The notes under the pieces were generated by a model. The model saw only the letters and a list, made by a program, of their open reading frames with translations, was not told the DNA's origin and did no database searches. Shown one piece after another: positions 16,779 to 26,435 of a stretch of DNA of 64,000 nucleotides. Position 1 is the stretch's first letter, and the number at the start of each line of letters is the position of its first letter. This DNA is from Nocardia transvalensis NBRC 15921 (GTDB lineage Bacteria > Actinomycetota > Actinomycetes > Mycobacteriales > Mycobacteriaceae), in the NCBI RefSeq assembly GCF_000308875.1, contig NZ_BAGL01000065.1:1-64000 (forward strand), read 5' to 3'. A program made the position numbers and the translations under genes.

Positions 16779-17513
16779 ATGAAGATTCTGGAGGGCAAGG
16801 TCGCGGTCGTGACCGGGGGCAACGCGGGCATCGGACGGGCGATCGCGCGGGCGTACCTCGGCGAGGGCGCCCGGGTGTTCGTCGCCGGCCGTCGGCGGGC
16901 ACAGCTCGATGAGGTCGAGGCCGAACTCGGTCCCGGGGTGACCGGGGTCCGCTGTGACGTGGGCAGGCTCGAGGATCTCGACGCGCTCTATGCGACCGTC
17001 GCCGAGCAGGCGGGCCGGATCGACGTCCTGGTCGCCAACGCCGGGATCGGGATCGTGGCACCGCTGGGTGAGATCACCGAGGAGCAGTTCGACGCCATGT
17101 TCACCACCAACGTCAAGGGCTCGCTGTTCACCGTGCAGAAGGCATTGCCGCTGCTCTCGCCGGGGGCGTCGATCATACTCACCGGATCCACGGCCGCCGC
17201 ACGGCCCGAGCCGTACCTGCCCGTGTACGGGGCGACCAAGGCCGCGCTCCGTAACCTGGTGCGCGGGTTCGCCCACGACGCCGGGGCACGTCGATACCGG
17301 ATCAACATGCTCTCCCCCGGCGGTACCCGCACGCAGGGTCTGGTCGACCTGATCACGGCCGAGGCGGTCGCCACCGCCGGGTCGTCGGTTCCGCTCGGCC
17401 GGTTGGCCGAGCCCGAAGAGATCGCCGCGGCGGCTGTCTTCCTCGCCTCGGACGCGTCCAGCTATGTCAACGGGTCCGAGCTTGCCGTGGACGGCGGCTC
17501 CGCACAGATCTGA
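16779..17513 (+). CDS. SDR-family oxidoreductase under TetR control
   Basis: 244 aa classical SDR: cofactor loop TGGNAGIG (residues 12-19), basic ARVFVAGRRRAQLDEV pointing to NADPH, NNAG replaced by ANAGIG, catalytic Ser in LTGSTAA, and Tyr/Lys in YGATK. The C-terminus ends VNGSELAVDGGSAQI. ATG 16779 preferred over a longer frame at 16734, because the longer start would fall within the operator. Probably induced when the upstream TetR protein is released. Substrate not evident; similar sequence to the SDR at 40431. Confidence 0.9.
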   Translation: MKILEGKVAVVTGGNAGIGRAIARAYLGEGARVFVAGRRRAQLDEVEAELGPGVTGVRCDVGRLEDLDALYATVAEQAGRIDVLVANAGIGIVAPLGEITEEQFDAMFTTNVKGSLFTVQKALPLLSPGASIILTGSTAAARPEPYLPVYGATKAALRNLVRGFAHDAGARRYRINMLSPGGTRTQGLVDLITAEAVATAGSSVPLGRLAEPEEIAAAAVFLASDASSYVNGSELAVDGGSAQI

Positions 17514-17518
17514 GCCGC

Positions 17519-17536
17519 GCGGGCGCATTCGCCCGC
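17519..17536. terminator. Bidirectional hairpin between convergent genes
   Basis: GCGGGCG, loop CATT, CGCCCGC; it occupies almost all of the 23 nt between the SDR stop and the lipoprotein stop. No U run, but the position fits a shared terminator. Confidence 0.5.
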
Positions 17537-18169
17537 TCAGCAGCGGAAGGACTGCCCCGCCTTCACTTTCGGGTCGGCGTGCTCCCGCAGACAGCCGAAC
17601 GGGACGACGCCCGCGTCGCTGATCCGGGCGGCGGACTTCGCGGCGGCATCGACGCACACGAGGCCGTCGGCATCGACACGACAGGTGTAATCCTTGACGC
17701 CGACGCGGTTTCCGTACGGCAGCTCGGCGCCGTAGCCGTAGATGAACGGACCCGGGTCGCCGTGGAAGGAGCCGACGGTCAAGGTCGTGCCGGAGTAGTC
17801 GATCCAGTTCCCGACCCAATTGCCGAACGAATCACCCTCGGGACGCTTCGGCGGATTCTTCAGATCCACCAGGCAGTTCAGCCCTTGCAACCCCTCCCGG
17901 AAATCGCTGGTGCACTTGATTTTTCCGCTGGGGCTGGTGAACGAGACGTCGCCCTTCAGCGGTGTGGACTTGCCGTCCTTGGTGACGGTGCCGAATCGCG
18001 CCGGGTCGGCCGGGGCGGCGGCCTGTACCCAGGCGTCGACGGCGGCGAACGGGGCGGCGGCGGACGGTGCGGCGGCCTGGGCGCCCTGGACGGCATGGGG
18101 CTCCTTGTCGTTCGTCAGCGAACACCCCGCCGCCAGGAGGGCGAGCACCGTCAACACCGCGATACGCAT
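17537..18169 (-). CDS. Secreted lipoprotein of unknown function
   Basis: 210 aa from ATG 18169. The signal peptide MRIAVLTVLALLAAGC ends in the lipobox LAAGC. The mature part starts Ala-rich and then has a domain with four or more cysteines (KIKCTSDF, GLNCLVDL, KDYTCRVD, GLVCVD, FGCLREH, SFRC), probably disulfide-bonded. Lipid-anchored on the outer face of the membrane. I do not recognise the family; similar lipoproteins are frequent in Nocardia and mycobacteria. Confidence 0.82.
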   Translation of the reverse strand: MRIAVLTVLALLAAGCSLTNDKEPHAVQGAQAAAPSAAAPFAAVDAWVQAAAPADPARFGTVTKDGKSTPLKGDVSFTSPSGKIKCTSDFREGLQGLNCLVDLKNPPKRPEGDSFGNWVGNWIDYSGTTLTVGSFHGDPGPFIYGYGAELPYGNRVGVKDYTCRVDADGLVCVDAAAKSAARISDAGVVPFGCLREHADPKVKAGQSFRC

Positions 18170-18326
18170 GCCGCCCACTCTAAGTGCCGGCGTGCCCGCG
18201 CGTCCGCGACCCGGCGACCGCGGGCGGGCAGTAACACGCAACCGCCGGATGTTGTCGTAGCCACGTGTCATGCTGAGGATCCGAGGTTCGATACGGCCCG
18301 AAACAGCAACAGCGAGTGGGGAAGTC

Positions 18327-19697
18327 ATGGCCGATACACCGTCCGATATCGCACTGGCCCGCCACCGGCGCGACGCCGCGGACCTCCGCGCCGAATTCCA
18401 GGCCTTACCCGCCGACGAGCCGGTGCACCTCATCAAGCCCACCTCCAACCTGTGGCGTCCCCGCCGCCGGCGCGGAATCGGCCTGGACGTCCGGCGATTC
18501 GACCGGGTCCTGACCGTCGACCCGCACGCCCGCGTCGCCGAGGTCGAGGGCATGGCCACCTACGAGACGATCGCCGACGCCACCCTCGCGCAGCAGTCGC
18601 TTCCCCCGCTGGTCCTGGACTGCAAGACCATCACGCTCGGCGGCGCGGTGGTGGGCACCGGCGCCGAATCCTCCTCGTTCCGAGCGGGTCTGCCGCACGA
18701 CTGCGTCACCGAGATGGAGATCCTGACCGGCGACGGCCGCCTCGTGACCGCCACCGCCGACAACGAGCACGCCGCCCTGTTCCACGCCTTCCCGCACTCC
18801 TACGGGTGCCTCGGCTACGCCCTGCGGCTGCGGATCGATCTCCAACCGGCGCAGCAGCTGGTGCGCCTGCGGCACGTCCGCCTGGAATCGGCCGACGAAT
18901 GGGTCGCGGCCCTGCTGAAGATCGTCGAGACGCGCGAATTCGACGGCAGCACGGTCGATTTCGTCGACGGCACCTACTTCGGGTCCGACGAGGTCACGCT
19001 CAGCCTCGGCACCTTCACCAACACCGCGCCCTACCTGTCCGACTACACCGGGCAGCGGGTCTACTACCACGCCGTCCGCTCGCACACCGAGGACTTCCTC
19101 AGCACGCGGGACTACCTGTGGCGCTGGGATACCGACCTGTACTGGACATCGAAGGCGTTCGGCCTGGAGAACCGCGTGGTGCGGTGGCTGTGGCCGCAGC
19201 GCTATCGCAACGCCGAGACCTTCCGGCGGCTACAGATGCGAGCGCGGCAGAGCGGGTATCTGGACCGGGCGCTCACCGCGGTGGGCCGTCCCGTGGAATG
19301 GGTGTTGCAGGATGCCGATCTGCCCGCCGAGACCGTTCCCGAATTCCTGAGGTTCTTCGACCGCGAGATCGGCATCTCCCCGGTCTGGTTGTGCCCCTTC
19401 ATCATGCGCCGCCCGGCGACGCTCTACCCGATCGAGCCCGGCCGCCTGTTCGTGAGCGTCGGCTTCTGGGCTCCCGTCCGCCGACGCTCCGGCCAGTCCC
19501 CCGACCACCACAACCGCCTCATCGAACGCAAGATCACCGAACTAGGCGGCCGCAAACCGCTGTACTCGACAGCCCACTACCCCGAGGAGGAGTTCTGGGA
19601 GCTGTACGGGGGCGACACTTTCCGCACCTTGAAGGCCACGTACGACCCGTCCGGCCGCTTCCCGGATCTGTACGACAAGTGTGTCCGGGGGCGATAG
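18327..19697 (+). CDS. FAD-linked oxidoreductase related to delta(24)-sterol reductase
   Basis: 456 aa. PCMH-type FAD-binding domain (residues about 30-190: HLIKPTSNLWRPR, VAEVEGMATYETI, ITLGGAVVGTGAESSSFRAGLPHDCVTEMEILTGDG) with GGAVVGTGAESS contacting the cofactor. The C-terminal half (FLSTRDYLWRWDTDLYWTSKAFGLEN) resembles DHCR24/DWF1-like proteins of actinobacteria. Could reduce or oxidise a sterol or lipid side chain; substrate unproven. Start at ATG 18327, with a GGGGAAG sequence just upstream. Confidence 0.85.
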   Translation: MADTPSDIALARHRRDAADLRAEFQALPADEPVHLIKPTSNLWRPRRRRGIGLDVRRFDRVLTVDPHARVAEVEGMATYETIADATLAQQSLPPLVLDCKTITLGGAVVGTGAESSSFRAGLPHDCVTEMEILTGDGRLVTATADNEHAALFHAFPHSYGCLGYALRLRIDLQPAQQLVRLRHVRLESADEWVAALLKIVETREFDGSTVDFVDGTYFGSDEVTLSLGTFTNTAPYLSDYTGQRVYYHAVRSHTEDFLSTRDYLWRWDTDLYWTSKAFGLENRVVRWLWPQRYRNAETFRRLQMRARQSGYLDRALTAVGRPVEWVLQDADLPAETVPEFLRFFDREIGISPVWLCPFIMRRPATLYPIEPGRLFVSVGFWAPVRRRSGQSPDHHNRLIERKITELGGRKPLYSTAHYPEEEFWELYGGDTFRTLKATYDPSGRFPDLYDKCVRGR

Positions 19698-19718
19698 CGC
19701 TCTCGCCCCCGGCGGCGA

Positions 19719-20129
19719 TCAGATGCAGACCTGGACCGCGTCGGTCTTCTTGTCGGCGGCGTGTGGCAGGGTGCCGCGCTTGTTGTCCGCGACGGAGGCC
19801 AGCAGTTGCCAGTGATCGCCCATCCAGTCGTACAGACCCACGGTCTTGCGGGTGCGGTTCCAGTAGGAGGTCAATTGGTCGCCCGCCCCGCCGTTGCCGA
19901 TGTCGTGGAGCACGCAGTTCGCGTTGACCTGGACGATCATATTGCCGGCGCCGTCGCGGCCGTCCCACCCGCAGAATGTGCCGCCGGGGCAGTCGTAGCT
20001 CGACAAGGCCGACGCAGGCGCCGCCGAAAACGCTGCGCCACCAGCGGCGATGCCGATGCTCAGCACAGCGCCGGCGACCCTGCCGAGAATCCGAAGGCGC
20101 GGTCGCGGAGAGAATCCCGTATTCGTCAT
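19719..20129 (-). CDS. Secreted peptidase inhibitor family I36-like protein
   Basis: 136 aa. Signal peptide with cleavage after ASA (about residue 41). The mature ~95 residues start SSYDCPGGTFCGWDGRDGAGNM and continue with NRTRKTVGLYDW, the pattern of the actinobacterial I36 / gamma-crystallin-like family whose founder inhibits metalloproteases. Four cysteines are present. Exported; inhibitory activity is inferred from family only. It lies 217 nt downstream of a secretory lipase gene on the same strand. Confidence 0.82.
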   Translation of the reverse strand: MTNTGFSPRPRLRILGRVAGAVLSIGIAAGGAAFSAAPASALSSYDCPGGTFCGWDGRDGAGNMIVQVNANCVLHDIGNGGAGDQLTSYWNRTRKTVGLYDWMGDHWQLLASVADNKRGTLPHAADKKTDAVQVCI

Positions 20130-20239
20130 CGTTGAAGTTCCCTTTCACCAGGAGGTGGGGATGGCGATCGCGCACCAGCGGCCCGACCCCTCGTGACGGG
20201 CCGATGCGCGATGGGCAGTGACCACGATTTGGTCAGCTG

Positions 20240-20260
20240 CTCTGTCTATTATGGACAGAG
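20240..20260. promoter_or_regulatory. Inverted repeat between lipase and I36-like gene
   Basis: CTCTGTC, 7 nt, GACAGAG, in the most AT-rich part of the 217-nt gap, 111 nt before the I36-like start. It may be an operator or end of the lipase transcript; there is no U tract. Confidence 0.4.
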
Positions 20261-20346
20261 AAACTGACTAAATGTCAAGAGGCGCGCGCCACCCGTCGAT
20301 GGTCCGAACTACGAAATACGCGAGCCCCGTTGTGGTCTCGTTCCGT

Positions 20347-21735
20347 TCACCGAGGAGCCGGAGCGGGCGGAGGAGGGCATTCCGAGGGAGCCGGGGCGCC
20401 TTGCAGGCGGGCGTCCAGCCACGAGATGGCATCGGGGAAGCCGGAGAAGAGGCCGATGACGTGTTCGCCGGGGACCGTGCGACGGACGGCGGGGACGCCC
20501 AGGGCGCACTGGCGGGCGTACAGGGCATCCGAGCCCTCGCGAGGAATCCAGATGTCGGTTGCCGCGTGATAGATGTACAGCGGGACAACGGATTTGCGGC
20601 CGGACAGGTCGGTGTGGCGGAATACCGCGTCCGCGTCGGGAGTGTCGAGCGGGGCGGCGGCGTTGGTCGCGACCTCGATCGGGATGCCGGTCACGCCGAG
20701 GGGGCCGTTGGTGTCGCCACAGGTGTCCTTCACCGGCGAGGTCGCGACCCATTGCGCGAGGTGATTCATGTAGCGCAGGAGTTCGGGGTGTTCGCGCGAC
20801 ATCGCCAGGCTGACCGCCAGCAGGATGCCCGAAGCGATATTGCCGTTGAACTGGTGCGCCACCGCGCGATAGTCGGTGACCAGGCCGCCCATCGTCGCGC
20901 CGACGACGGAGCCCGCCAGCTCCGGCGCGTACTCGTCGAGCAGCATCGCCGTCGCGTACGAGGCGATCGCGCCGCCCGAGTACCCGCCTATCGCGAACCG
21001 GCTGTCCCCGAACTCCGCCGGCGAGATGCCCCGGGTGGCCCGGATCGCGTCGAGCACGACATGCCCGGCCACCGTCGGCTCGGCATAGGCCATCCACGGC
21101 CCCTCGTGGTCGGGAATCAGGACCGCATACCCGCGACTCAGCCCGAACCACGTCGTGGGCGGAAACAGATCGCCCGAGTTGAACTTGTCGTTGATACCGT
21201 GCGCCATCGCGTAACTGGGCGTGCATCGCAGCCCGAGGGAATTGATCGGCAACGCGTTCACCAGCACCGGACGCCCGCCGGGACCGGTCCACGCGGCCGC
21301 CGGAATCACCAGCGTCGCGGTGCCGAACGAGGGCACGCCGGTGGCCGAGGTCGACCGGAACTTCAGTAGGACAGCGCGCTGGATCGGAACCGCCGCCAGC
21401 GGCGCGGCCGTCGCCGTCACATCGCGCCACTCGACCACATCGCCCGGACTCAGATCACCGAGATTGCCCGGCCAGGCGTCGAAGATCGGATCGCCCGCCG
21501 GCGGCGGCAGCACCGCCCGCCACAGCGCCGACTGCTCCGGGGGCAGATCGGCGGTGGGAGGCGACGACGCGGCGGGCAGCGCGGGCGCCGGCACGGTGCG
21601 ATCGAGCCACTGCTGCCAGGGCGCGGGCTGCGACAGCGGAGTGGGCGGCCCGTCGTCGGCGGTCGCCGCGGGCGACTGCATCAGCGCCAGACAACCGGCG
21701 AGCACCATCATCACCATTGCGCGTAGCACTCTCAC
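20347..21735 (-). CDS. Secreted lipase of the LIP (secretory lipase) family
   Basis: 462 aa from GTG 21735 (a TTG at 21750 is possible). Signal peptide (RVLRAMVMMVLAGCLALMQSPAATA). The nucleophile elbow GGYSGGA (Ser) sits mid-protein; the segments RGYAVLIPDHEG, TDIWIPREGSDALYARQCALG and PGEHVIGLFSGFPDAISWL supply the likely acid and His of the alpha/beta-hydrolase triad. This family is well represented in Nocardia and degrades host or environmental lipids outside the cell. Pro/Ala-rich tails flank the domain. Confidence 0.88.
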   Translation of the reverse strand: MRVLRAMVMMVLAGCLALMQSPAATADDGPPTPLSQPAPWQQWLDRTVPAPALPAASSPPTADLPPEQSALWRAVLPPPAGDPIFDAWPGNLGDLSPGDVVEWRDVTATAAPLAAVPIQRAVLLKFRSTSATGVPSFGTATLVIPAAAWTGPGGRPVLVNALPINSLGLRCTPSYAMAHGINDKFNSGDLFPPTTWFGLSRGYAVLIPDHEGPWMAYAEPTVAGHVVLDAIRATRGISPAEFGDSRFAIGGYSGGAIASYATAMLLDEYAPELAGSVVGATMGGLVTDYRAVAHQFNGNIASGILLAVSLAMSREHPELLRYMNHLAQWVATSPVKDTCGDTNGPLGVTGIPIEVATNAAAPLDTPDADAVFRHTDLSGRKSVVPLYIYHAATDIWIPREGSDALYARQCALGVPAVRRTVPGEHVIGLFSGFPDAISWLDARLQGAPAPSECPPPPAPAPR

Positions 21736-22205
21736 GACAACCGCCCGCAACTCGATCGACCTTGGGACAGACTCACCTACGACACCGACGCCCCTGGCAC
21801 GCGGTGTCGAGCATCGGTGCGGACGCGCGGACCGGGGCGGTGCGCACCGGCCGACGTCCGGATCAGACTGCCCCAGAAGGTATTTCGCATCGCCGGCGGC
21901 ATCGTGCGGCCACCCCGGCGATGCGGTGGCCCGGGCGGTGGCGTCACCGTCCGGCCGAATTCATGGTAGGCACGCTCACTCCCGCAGATCACCCCTAGGA
22001 CGCCGATCCGAGGCAACCTCACGACGGGCTAGGGGGTCGGTCGGGACTCATGACAAACCGGTCGGCCGCTATCCCGCCCAGGACCGAGCCGCCCGGCCGC
22101 CCGACTTGGCCGAATTTCCGTATCCCACGTCACACCCTGCTGCTACCTTCCAGACACACGGATGGTTGCGTGCGGCGTCGCACGCTGGGCGCGTGGAGGT
22201 GCTGG
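21736..22205. other. 470-nt intergenic region without a convincing gene
   Basis: Divergent promoters for the lipase and the first acyl-CoA synthetase lie here. The only structure I see is a long-loop hairpin (GCATCGCCGG at 21887-21896 with its complement at 21915-21924). Open frames in this stretch have no hydrophobic pattern, ribosome binding site or codon bias suggesting coding. Confidence 0.6.
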
Positions 22206-23858
22206 ATGGTCTCGATCCTGTCCGAGTTGCAGCGGCGAACGGCTCATACGGTGGAGGCCATCCGAGGTCTGAACGTGCTGCGAGAGCGCGGTTTCACCAA
22301 CCCGCGCGACCCGGTGGAGACGCTGCGGACCATCAAGGAGTCGCGGGTTCTGGGGCCGCAGGCGTCGATGGTGCGCCACGCCGCCCGGGTCTGGCCCGGC
22401 AATGTGGCGGCGGTCGACGAGCGGGGATCGCTGACCTACCGGGAGCTGGACGAGCAGTCGACCGCGCTCGCCCGCGGGCTGCGCGGCCTGGGCGTCGGGC
22501 CCGGCACCGTGATCGGGATCCTGGCCCGAGACCACCGCGGCCTGTTGCTGGCGATGGTGGCCGCCGGGAAGCTCGGCGCCCGCCTGGCGCTGATGAACAC
22601 CGGCTTCGCCAAGCCGCAGTTCGCCGAGGTGTGCGAGCGCGAGAACGTGAAGGCGGTGCTGCACGACAGCGAATTCGTCGGCCTGCTCGACGCGCTCCCG
22701 CCGGAACTGCCCCGCGTCCTCACCTGGGTCGACGAGGGGCACGAACTACCCGACGGCGCGACGTCGATCGATGAACTCGTCGCCGCCAACGACAGCACGC
22801 CCCTGCCGCTGCCGCAGAAGTGCGGCGGTTTCATCATCCTCACCAGCGGCACCACCGGACTGCCGAAAGGCGCACCGCGCGACAAGGTTTCACCGCTGTC
22901 GACGGTGCAGGTGATCGACCGCATCCCGTTCCCGCGCCAGGGCACGATGATGATCGTCTCCCCCATCTTCCACAGCACCGGCCAGGCCACCTGGCTGGTC
23001 GCCGCGGGCCTGGGCAACAAGGTCGTGCTCATCCGCCGCTTCGACGCCGAGACGACACTGCGCAAGATCGCCGAGCACAAGGTGGAGTTGCTGGTGGCGG
23101 TGCCGACCATGCTGCATCGCATGGTCGAACTCGATCCCGCCGTCCGCGCGAAGTACGACCTGTCGTCGCTGAAGGCCATCGTGCTGGCGGGCTCGGCGCT
23201 GTCCCCCGAGCTGACCGTGCGCGCCACCGAGGCGTTCGGCCACGTCCTGCACAACCTCTACGGGTCCACCGAATGCGCGGTGGCCACCGTCGCGCAACCG
23301 CAGGATCTGGCGCTGGCGCCGGGCACCGCGGGCCGCGCGCCGGTCACCTGCGAGGTCGTGCTGTTCGACGACGAGGGCCACCGCATCCGCGGCACCCATG
23401 TCACCGGCCGCATCTTCATCCGCTCGGGCGCGCCGTTCAAGGGCTACACCGACGGCCGGCACAAGCAGATCATCGGCGACTACATGTCCTCGGGCGACGT
23501 CGGCCACTTCGACGAGCACGGGCTGCTGTTCGTCGACGGCCGCGACGACGACATGATCGTCTCCGGCGGCGAGAACGTCTTCCCGCAGGAGGTCGAGAAT
23601 CTGCTGCTGGAACGGCCCGATGTCTTCGACGCCGCGGTGATCGGCGTCGACGATGTCGAGTTCGGCAAGCGGCTGCGCGCGTTCATCGTGCCGGAGTCCG
23701 GCGTCACACCCGACGCCGAGGAGATCAAGGCCTACGTGAAGGGCACCCTCGCCCGCTACAAGGTGCCGCGCGACATCGTCTTCCTCGACGAACTCCCCCG
23801 CAACACGACTGGAAAACTGGTGCGTCGCGCGCTGGCCGATTATCAAATAACACAATAG
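22206..23858 (+). CDS. Acyl-CoA synthetase (FadD12-like), first of a tandem pair
   Basis: 550 aa adenylate-forming enzyme: activates a fatty acid to acyl-AMP, then acyl-CoA. Motifs: LTSGTTGLPKGAP (P-loop, about residue 215), LYGSTECA, MSSGDVGHFDEHGLLFVDGRDDDMI and the C-terminal catalytic Lys in PRNTTGKLVRR. ATG 22206 chosen because of GGAGG at 22195-22199; an upstream frame is not conserved in style. Closely related in sequence and length to the next gene, so the two arose by tandem duplication. Confidence 0.9.
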   Translation: MVSILSELQRRTAHTVEAIRGLNVLRERGFTNPRDPVETLRTIKESRVLGPQASMVRHAARVWPGNVAAVDERGSLTYRELDEQSTALARGLRGLGVGPGTVIGILARDHRGLLLAMVAAGKLGARLALMNTGFAKPQFAEVCERENVKAVLHDSEFVGLLDALPPELPRVLTWVDEGHELPDGATSIDELVAANDSTPLPLPQKCGGFIILTSGTTGLPKGAPRDKVSPLSTVQVIDRIPFPRQGTMMIVSPIFHSTGQATWLVAAGLGNKVVLIRRFDAETTLRKIAEHKVELLVAVPTMLHRMVELDPAVRAKYDLSSLKAIVLAGSALSPELTVRATEAFGHVLHNLYGSTECAVATVAQPQDLALAPGTAGRAPVTCEVVLFDDEGHRIRGTHVTGRIFIRSGAPFKGYTDGRHKQIIGDYMSSGDVGHFDEHGLLFVDGRDDDMIVSGGENVFPQEVENLLLERPDVFDAAVIGVDDVEFGKRLRAFIVPESGVTPDAEEIKAYVKGTLARYKVPRDIVFLDELPRNTTGKLVRRALADYQITQ

Positions 23859-24001
23859 ATCGACGCTCAGTTATAGGCGTACTGTCGGTTACAGAGACAC
23901 GAACCACAACCCATCTGTGCTGCTTGCTAGGGTTAGCGCGCACTGGATCTCGATGTTGCGGTCCGCCAGCACGTCGGCGGTATCCGCGGAAGGTTGTACC
24001 T

Positions 24002-25660
24002 ATGTCAGCTGTCCTTCCGTCAGTCAGCACTGCCCTCCGCAAGGCCGGAGATATGGCCCTGAGCGTCAATGCCATGCGCAAGCGCGGCCTGTTCAACCCG
24101 CTGCGTCCCGATCACGCCCTCAGCTCCGCGCTCAATGTCGGCAAGTACGGCCCGTTCGCGGGCGTCATCATGCACGTGGCCAAGACCACCCCGCACGCGC
24201 CCGCCATCGTCGACGAACGCGGTGAGCTGACCTTCGCCGAGGTCGACGCCCAGTCCAACCAGGTCGCCCGCGGCCTCGCCGCCCGCGGCCTGACGCAGGG
24301 CGACGTGGTGGCGGTGCTGGCCCGCGACCACCGCGGCATGGTGCTCAGCCTGGCCGCCACGGGCAAGCTCGGCGTGCGCGCGGTGCTGATGAACACCGGA
24401 TTCGCGAAGCCGCAGTTCGCCGACGTCGCCGCCCGCGAGAACGTCAAGGCCGTGCTGCACGACAGCGAATTCGTCGAGCTGATGAGCGCGATCCCGGAGG
24501 AGATTCCGCGCATCCTCACCTGGGTGGACGAGAAGGACGGCGTCGACGCCTCGATTCCGACGCTGGACTCGCTGCGGCTGGACCGGTCGCCCGACGCGGT
24601 GCCCGCGCCCGAGAAGCCCGGCGGCATGATCATCCTGACCTCGGGCACCACCGGTACACCGAAGGGCGCGCCGCGCGAGAAGGTCAGCCCGTTCATCTCC
24701 GCGCAGTTCCTGGACCGGATTCCGTTGCCGCGCAACGGAACCATGGTGGTGGCCGCGCCGATCTTCCACGCGACCGGCCTGTCACAGTTCACTCTGGGGC
24801 TGGCGCTCGGCAACCGGATGGTGTTCCAGCAGCGCCGGTTCGATCCCGAGAACACCCTCGCCAACATCACGAAGTACCAGGCCAGCTCGCTGGTCGTGGT
24901 GCCGACCATGTTGCAGCGCATGCTCGACCTGCCCGCCGAGACGCTCGCGAAGTACGACATGTCGTCGCTGCGGATGCTGTTCGCCGCCGGATCGGCGATC
25001 CCGCCGGACGTGGTCACCCGCACCCTCGACTACTTCGGCGACGTCCTCTACAACGTGTACGGGTCCACCGAATGCGCGGTGATCACCGTGGCCGCGCCGG
25101 AGGATCTGCGCATCGCGCCGACCACCGCGGGCCGCCCGCCCGTGGGCATCCGGCTGGCGCTGTACGACGAGGACCGCAAGCGCATCACCGCGCCGAACGT
25201 GACCGGCACGATCTTCATCGAGAACGCGCACTCGTTCAAGGCCTACACCGACGGGCGCACCAAGGAGACCGTCGACGGCATGATGTCCTCGGGCGACGTC
25301 GGCCATTTCGACGAGCACGGCCTGCTGTTCATCGACGGCCGCGACGACGACATGATCGTCTCCGGCGGCGAGAACGTCTTCCCGCAGGAGGTCGAGCACC
25401 TGATCGCCAACCGGCCCGACGTGCTGGAGGCGGCCGTGGTGGGCGTCGACGACCGGGAGTTCGGAAAGCGGTTGCGCGCCATCGTCGTTCCGGGTCCGGA
25501 GTCCTCGCGCAGCGCCGAGGAGATCAAGGACTTCGTCAAGGCGAACCTGGCCCGGTACAAGGTGCCGCGCGAGGTGATCTTCCTCGACGAGTTGCCGCGC
25601 AACGCGACGGGCAAGCTGCTGCGCAAGCCGCTGATGGAGATGGATCCGGCCGCGGAGTAG
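24002..25660 (+). CDS. Acyl-CoA synthetase (FadD12-like), second of a tandem pair
   Basis: 552 aa, same architecture as the preceding gene: TSGTTGTPKGAP, VYGSTECA, SSGDVGHFDEHGLLFIDGRDDDMIVSGGENVFPQEVE and PRNATGKLLRK. Shares long identical stretches with its neighbour (for example LMNTGFAKPQFA, KAVLHDSEFV) but differs in the acyl pocket region (FHATGLSQFTLGLALG versus FHSTGQATWLVAAGLG), so substrates may differ. 143 nt separate the genes, enough for an own promoter. Confidence 0.9.
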   Translation: MSAVLPSVSTALRKAGDMALSVNAMRKRGLFNPLRPDHALSSALNVGKYGPFAGVIMHVAKTTPHAPAIVDERGELTFAEVDAQSNQVARGLAARGLTQGDVVAVLARDHRGMVLSLAATGKLGVRAVLMNTGFAKPQFADVAARENVKAVLHDSEFVELMSAIPEEIPRILTWVDEKDGVDASIPTLDSLRLDRSPDAVPAPEKPGGMIILTSGTTGTPKGAPREKVSPFISAQFLDRIPLPRNGTMVVAAPIFHATGLSQFTLGLALGNRMVFQQRRFDPENTLANITKYQASSLVVVPTMLQRMLDLPAETLAKYDMSSLRMLFAAGSAIPPDVVTRTLDYFGDVLYNVYGSTECAVITVAAPEDLRIAPTTAGRPPVGIRLALYDEDRKRITAPNVTGTIFIENAHSFKAYTDGRTKETVDGMMSSGDVGHFDEHGLLFIDGRDDDMIVSGGENVFPQEVEHLIANRPDVLEAAVVGVDDREFGKRLRAIVVPGPESSRSAEEIKDFVKANLARYKVPREVIFLDELPRNATGKLLRKPLMEMDPAAE

Positions 25661-25724
25661 TTCCGCGCGGGAGTGCCCTGCTCGGGCTGGTAATCAGCGG
25701 TAATTCGTCCGGTATTATCAGCCG

Positions 25725-26309
25725 GTGCTCATCGACTCCGGCCGAGCCCCGGCCCGCGACGCCGCGGTGGCGCGCACGCGCCGCACCGCGGTCGCGCGGG
25801 TGCGCGGGGCATCGGCCGGAGCCGTCTCCGGCGCGCTGTCGATCGCGGCCCACGGCTGGGCCTCGGGCGGGATGTCGCTCGACACCACCACCGCCGCGCT
25901 GCTGGTTGTCGCCTGTACGGCGGTGGGCGCGCTGGTCGCCGGGGTCGGTCCGCTGCGCCACACGCTGGCCGGGCTGGCCGGCGCGCTGGTCGGCGGGCAA
26001 CTGCTCGGCCATGCCGTGCTGTCGTTCGGGATGGCGGGGATGCACCACGGCGAGTCGGTCTGGTCGCCCGCCATGCTCCTCGCCCACATCGTGGCCGCGG
26101 TCTGCGCCGCGCTGGTGATCCGCGCGGCCGAGGCCGCGTACCGGGTGGTGACGGGCATACTGGCCCGGGCGCTGCCCGCGCTGCTGCGCTCACCGGCCGT
26201 CGCGGGGCCTCCGCTGCTGCGGACCACCCACCGCAGCCGCGTCATTCTCCGTGTCTTCGCCGCGGACACCTTCCGCACCCGCGGCCCACCCCAGCCTGTT
26301 CGAGTCTGA
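25725..26309 (+). CDS. Small multi-helix membrane protein upstream of a PepSY protein
   Basis: 194 aa with about four hydrophobic segments (about 25-45, 55-72, 78-98, 113-135) and a His/Met cluster SFGMAGMHHGESVW facing one side of a helix, which could bind a metal such as copper. The C-terminal 50 residues are basic. GTG start at 25725. The next gene encodes a PepSY membrane protein with its own His-rich loop, so the two may work together. No named family recognised. Confidence 0.7.
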   Translation: MLIDSGRAPARDAAVARTRRTAVARVRGASAGAVSGALSIAAHGWASGGMSLDTTTAALLVVACTAVGALVAGVGPLRHTLAGLAGALVGGQLLGHAVLSFGMAGMHHGESVWSPAMLLAHIVAAVCAALVIRAAEAAYRVVTGILARALPALLRSPAVAGPPLLRTTHRSRVILRVFAADTFRTRGPPQPVRV

Positions 26310-26394
26310 ATTTCCACAACACCCGTCTGCGCGAACACTTTTCGCGCGGGAACACTGCCTTGCGCAACAAAACCACCCACCCCACCCCCTTTTT

Positions 26395-26419
26395 TTCCGG
26401 CACGCTTTTGGCCGGAATC
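26395..26419 (-). repeat. Dispersed hairpin element, copy A
   Basis: Reverse orientation. 7-bp arms TTCCGGC/GCCGGAA around the loop CAAAAGCGT (read on the minus strand). It forms an inverted pair with copy B 16 nt away. Located 85 nt after the 194-aa membrane protein gene. Confidence 0.9.
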
Positions 26420-26435
26420 CACTCCTGCCGATAGT

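Noticed and set aside
21777..22022. Small genes in the 470-nt gap
   Set aside because: No ribosome binding site, hydrophobic pattern or recognisable domain.
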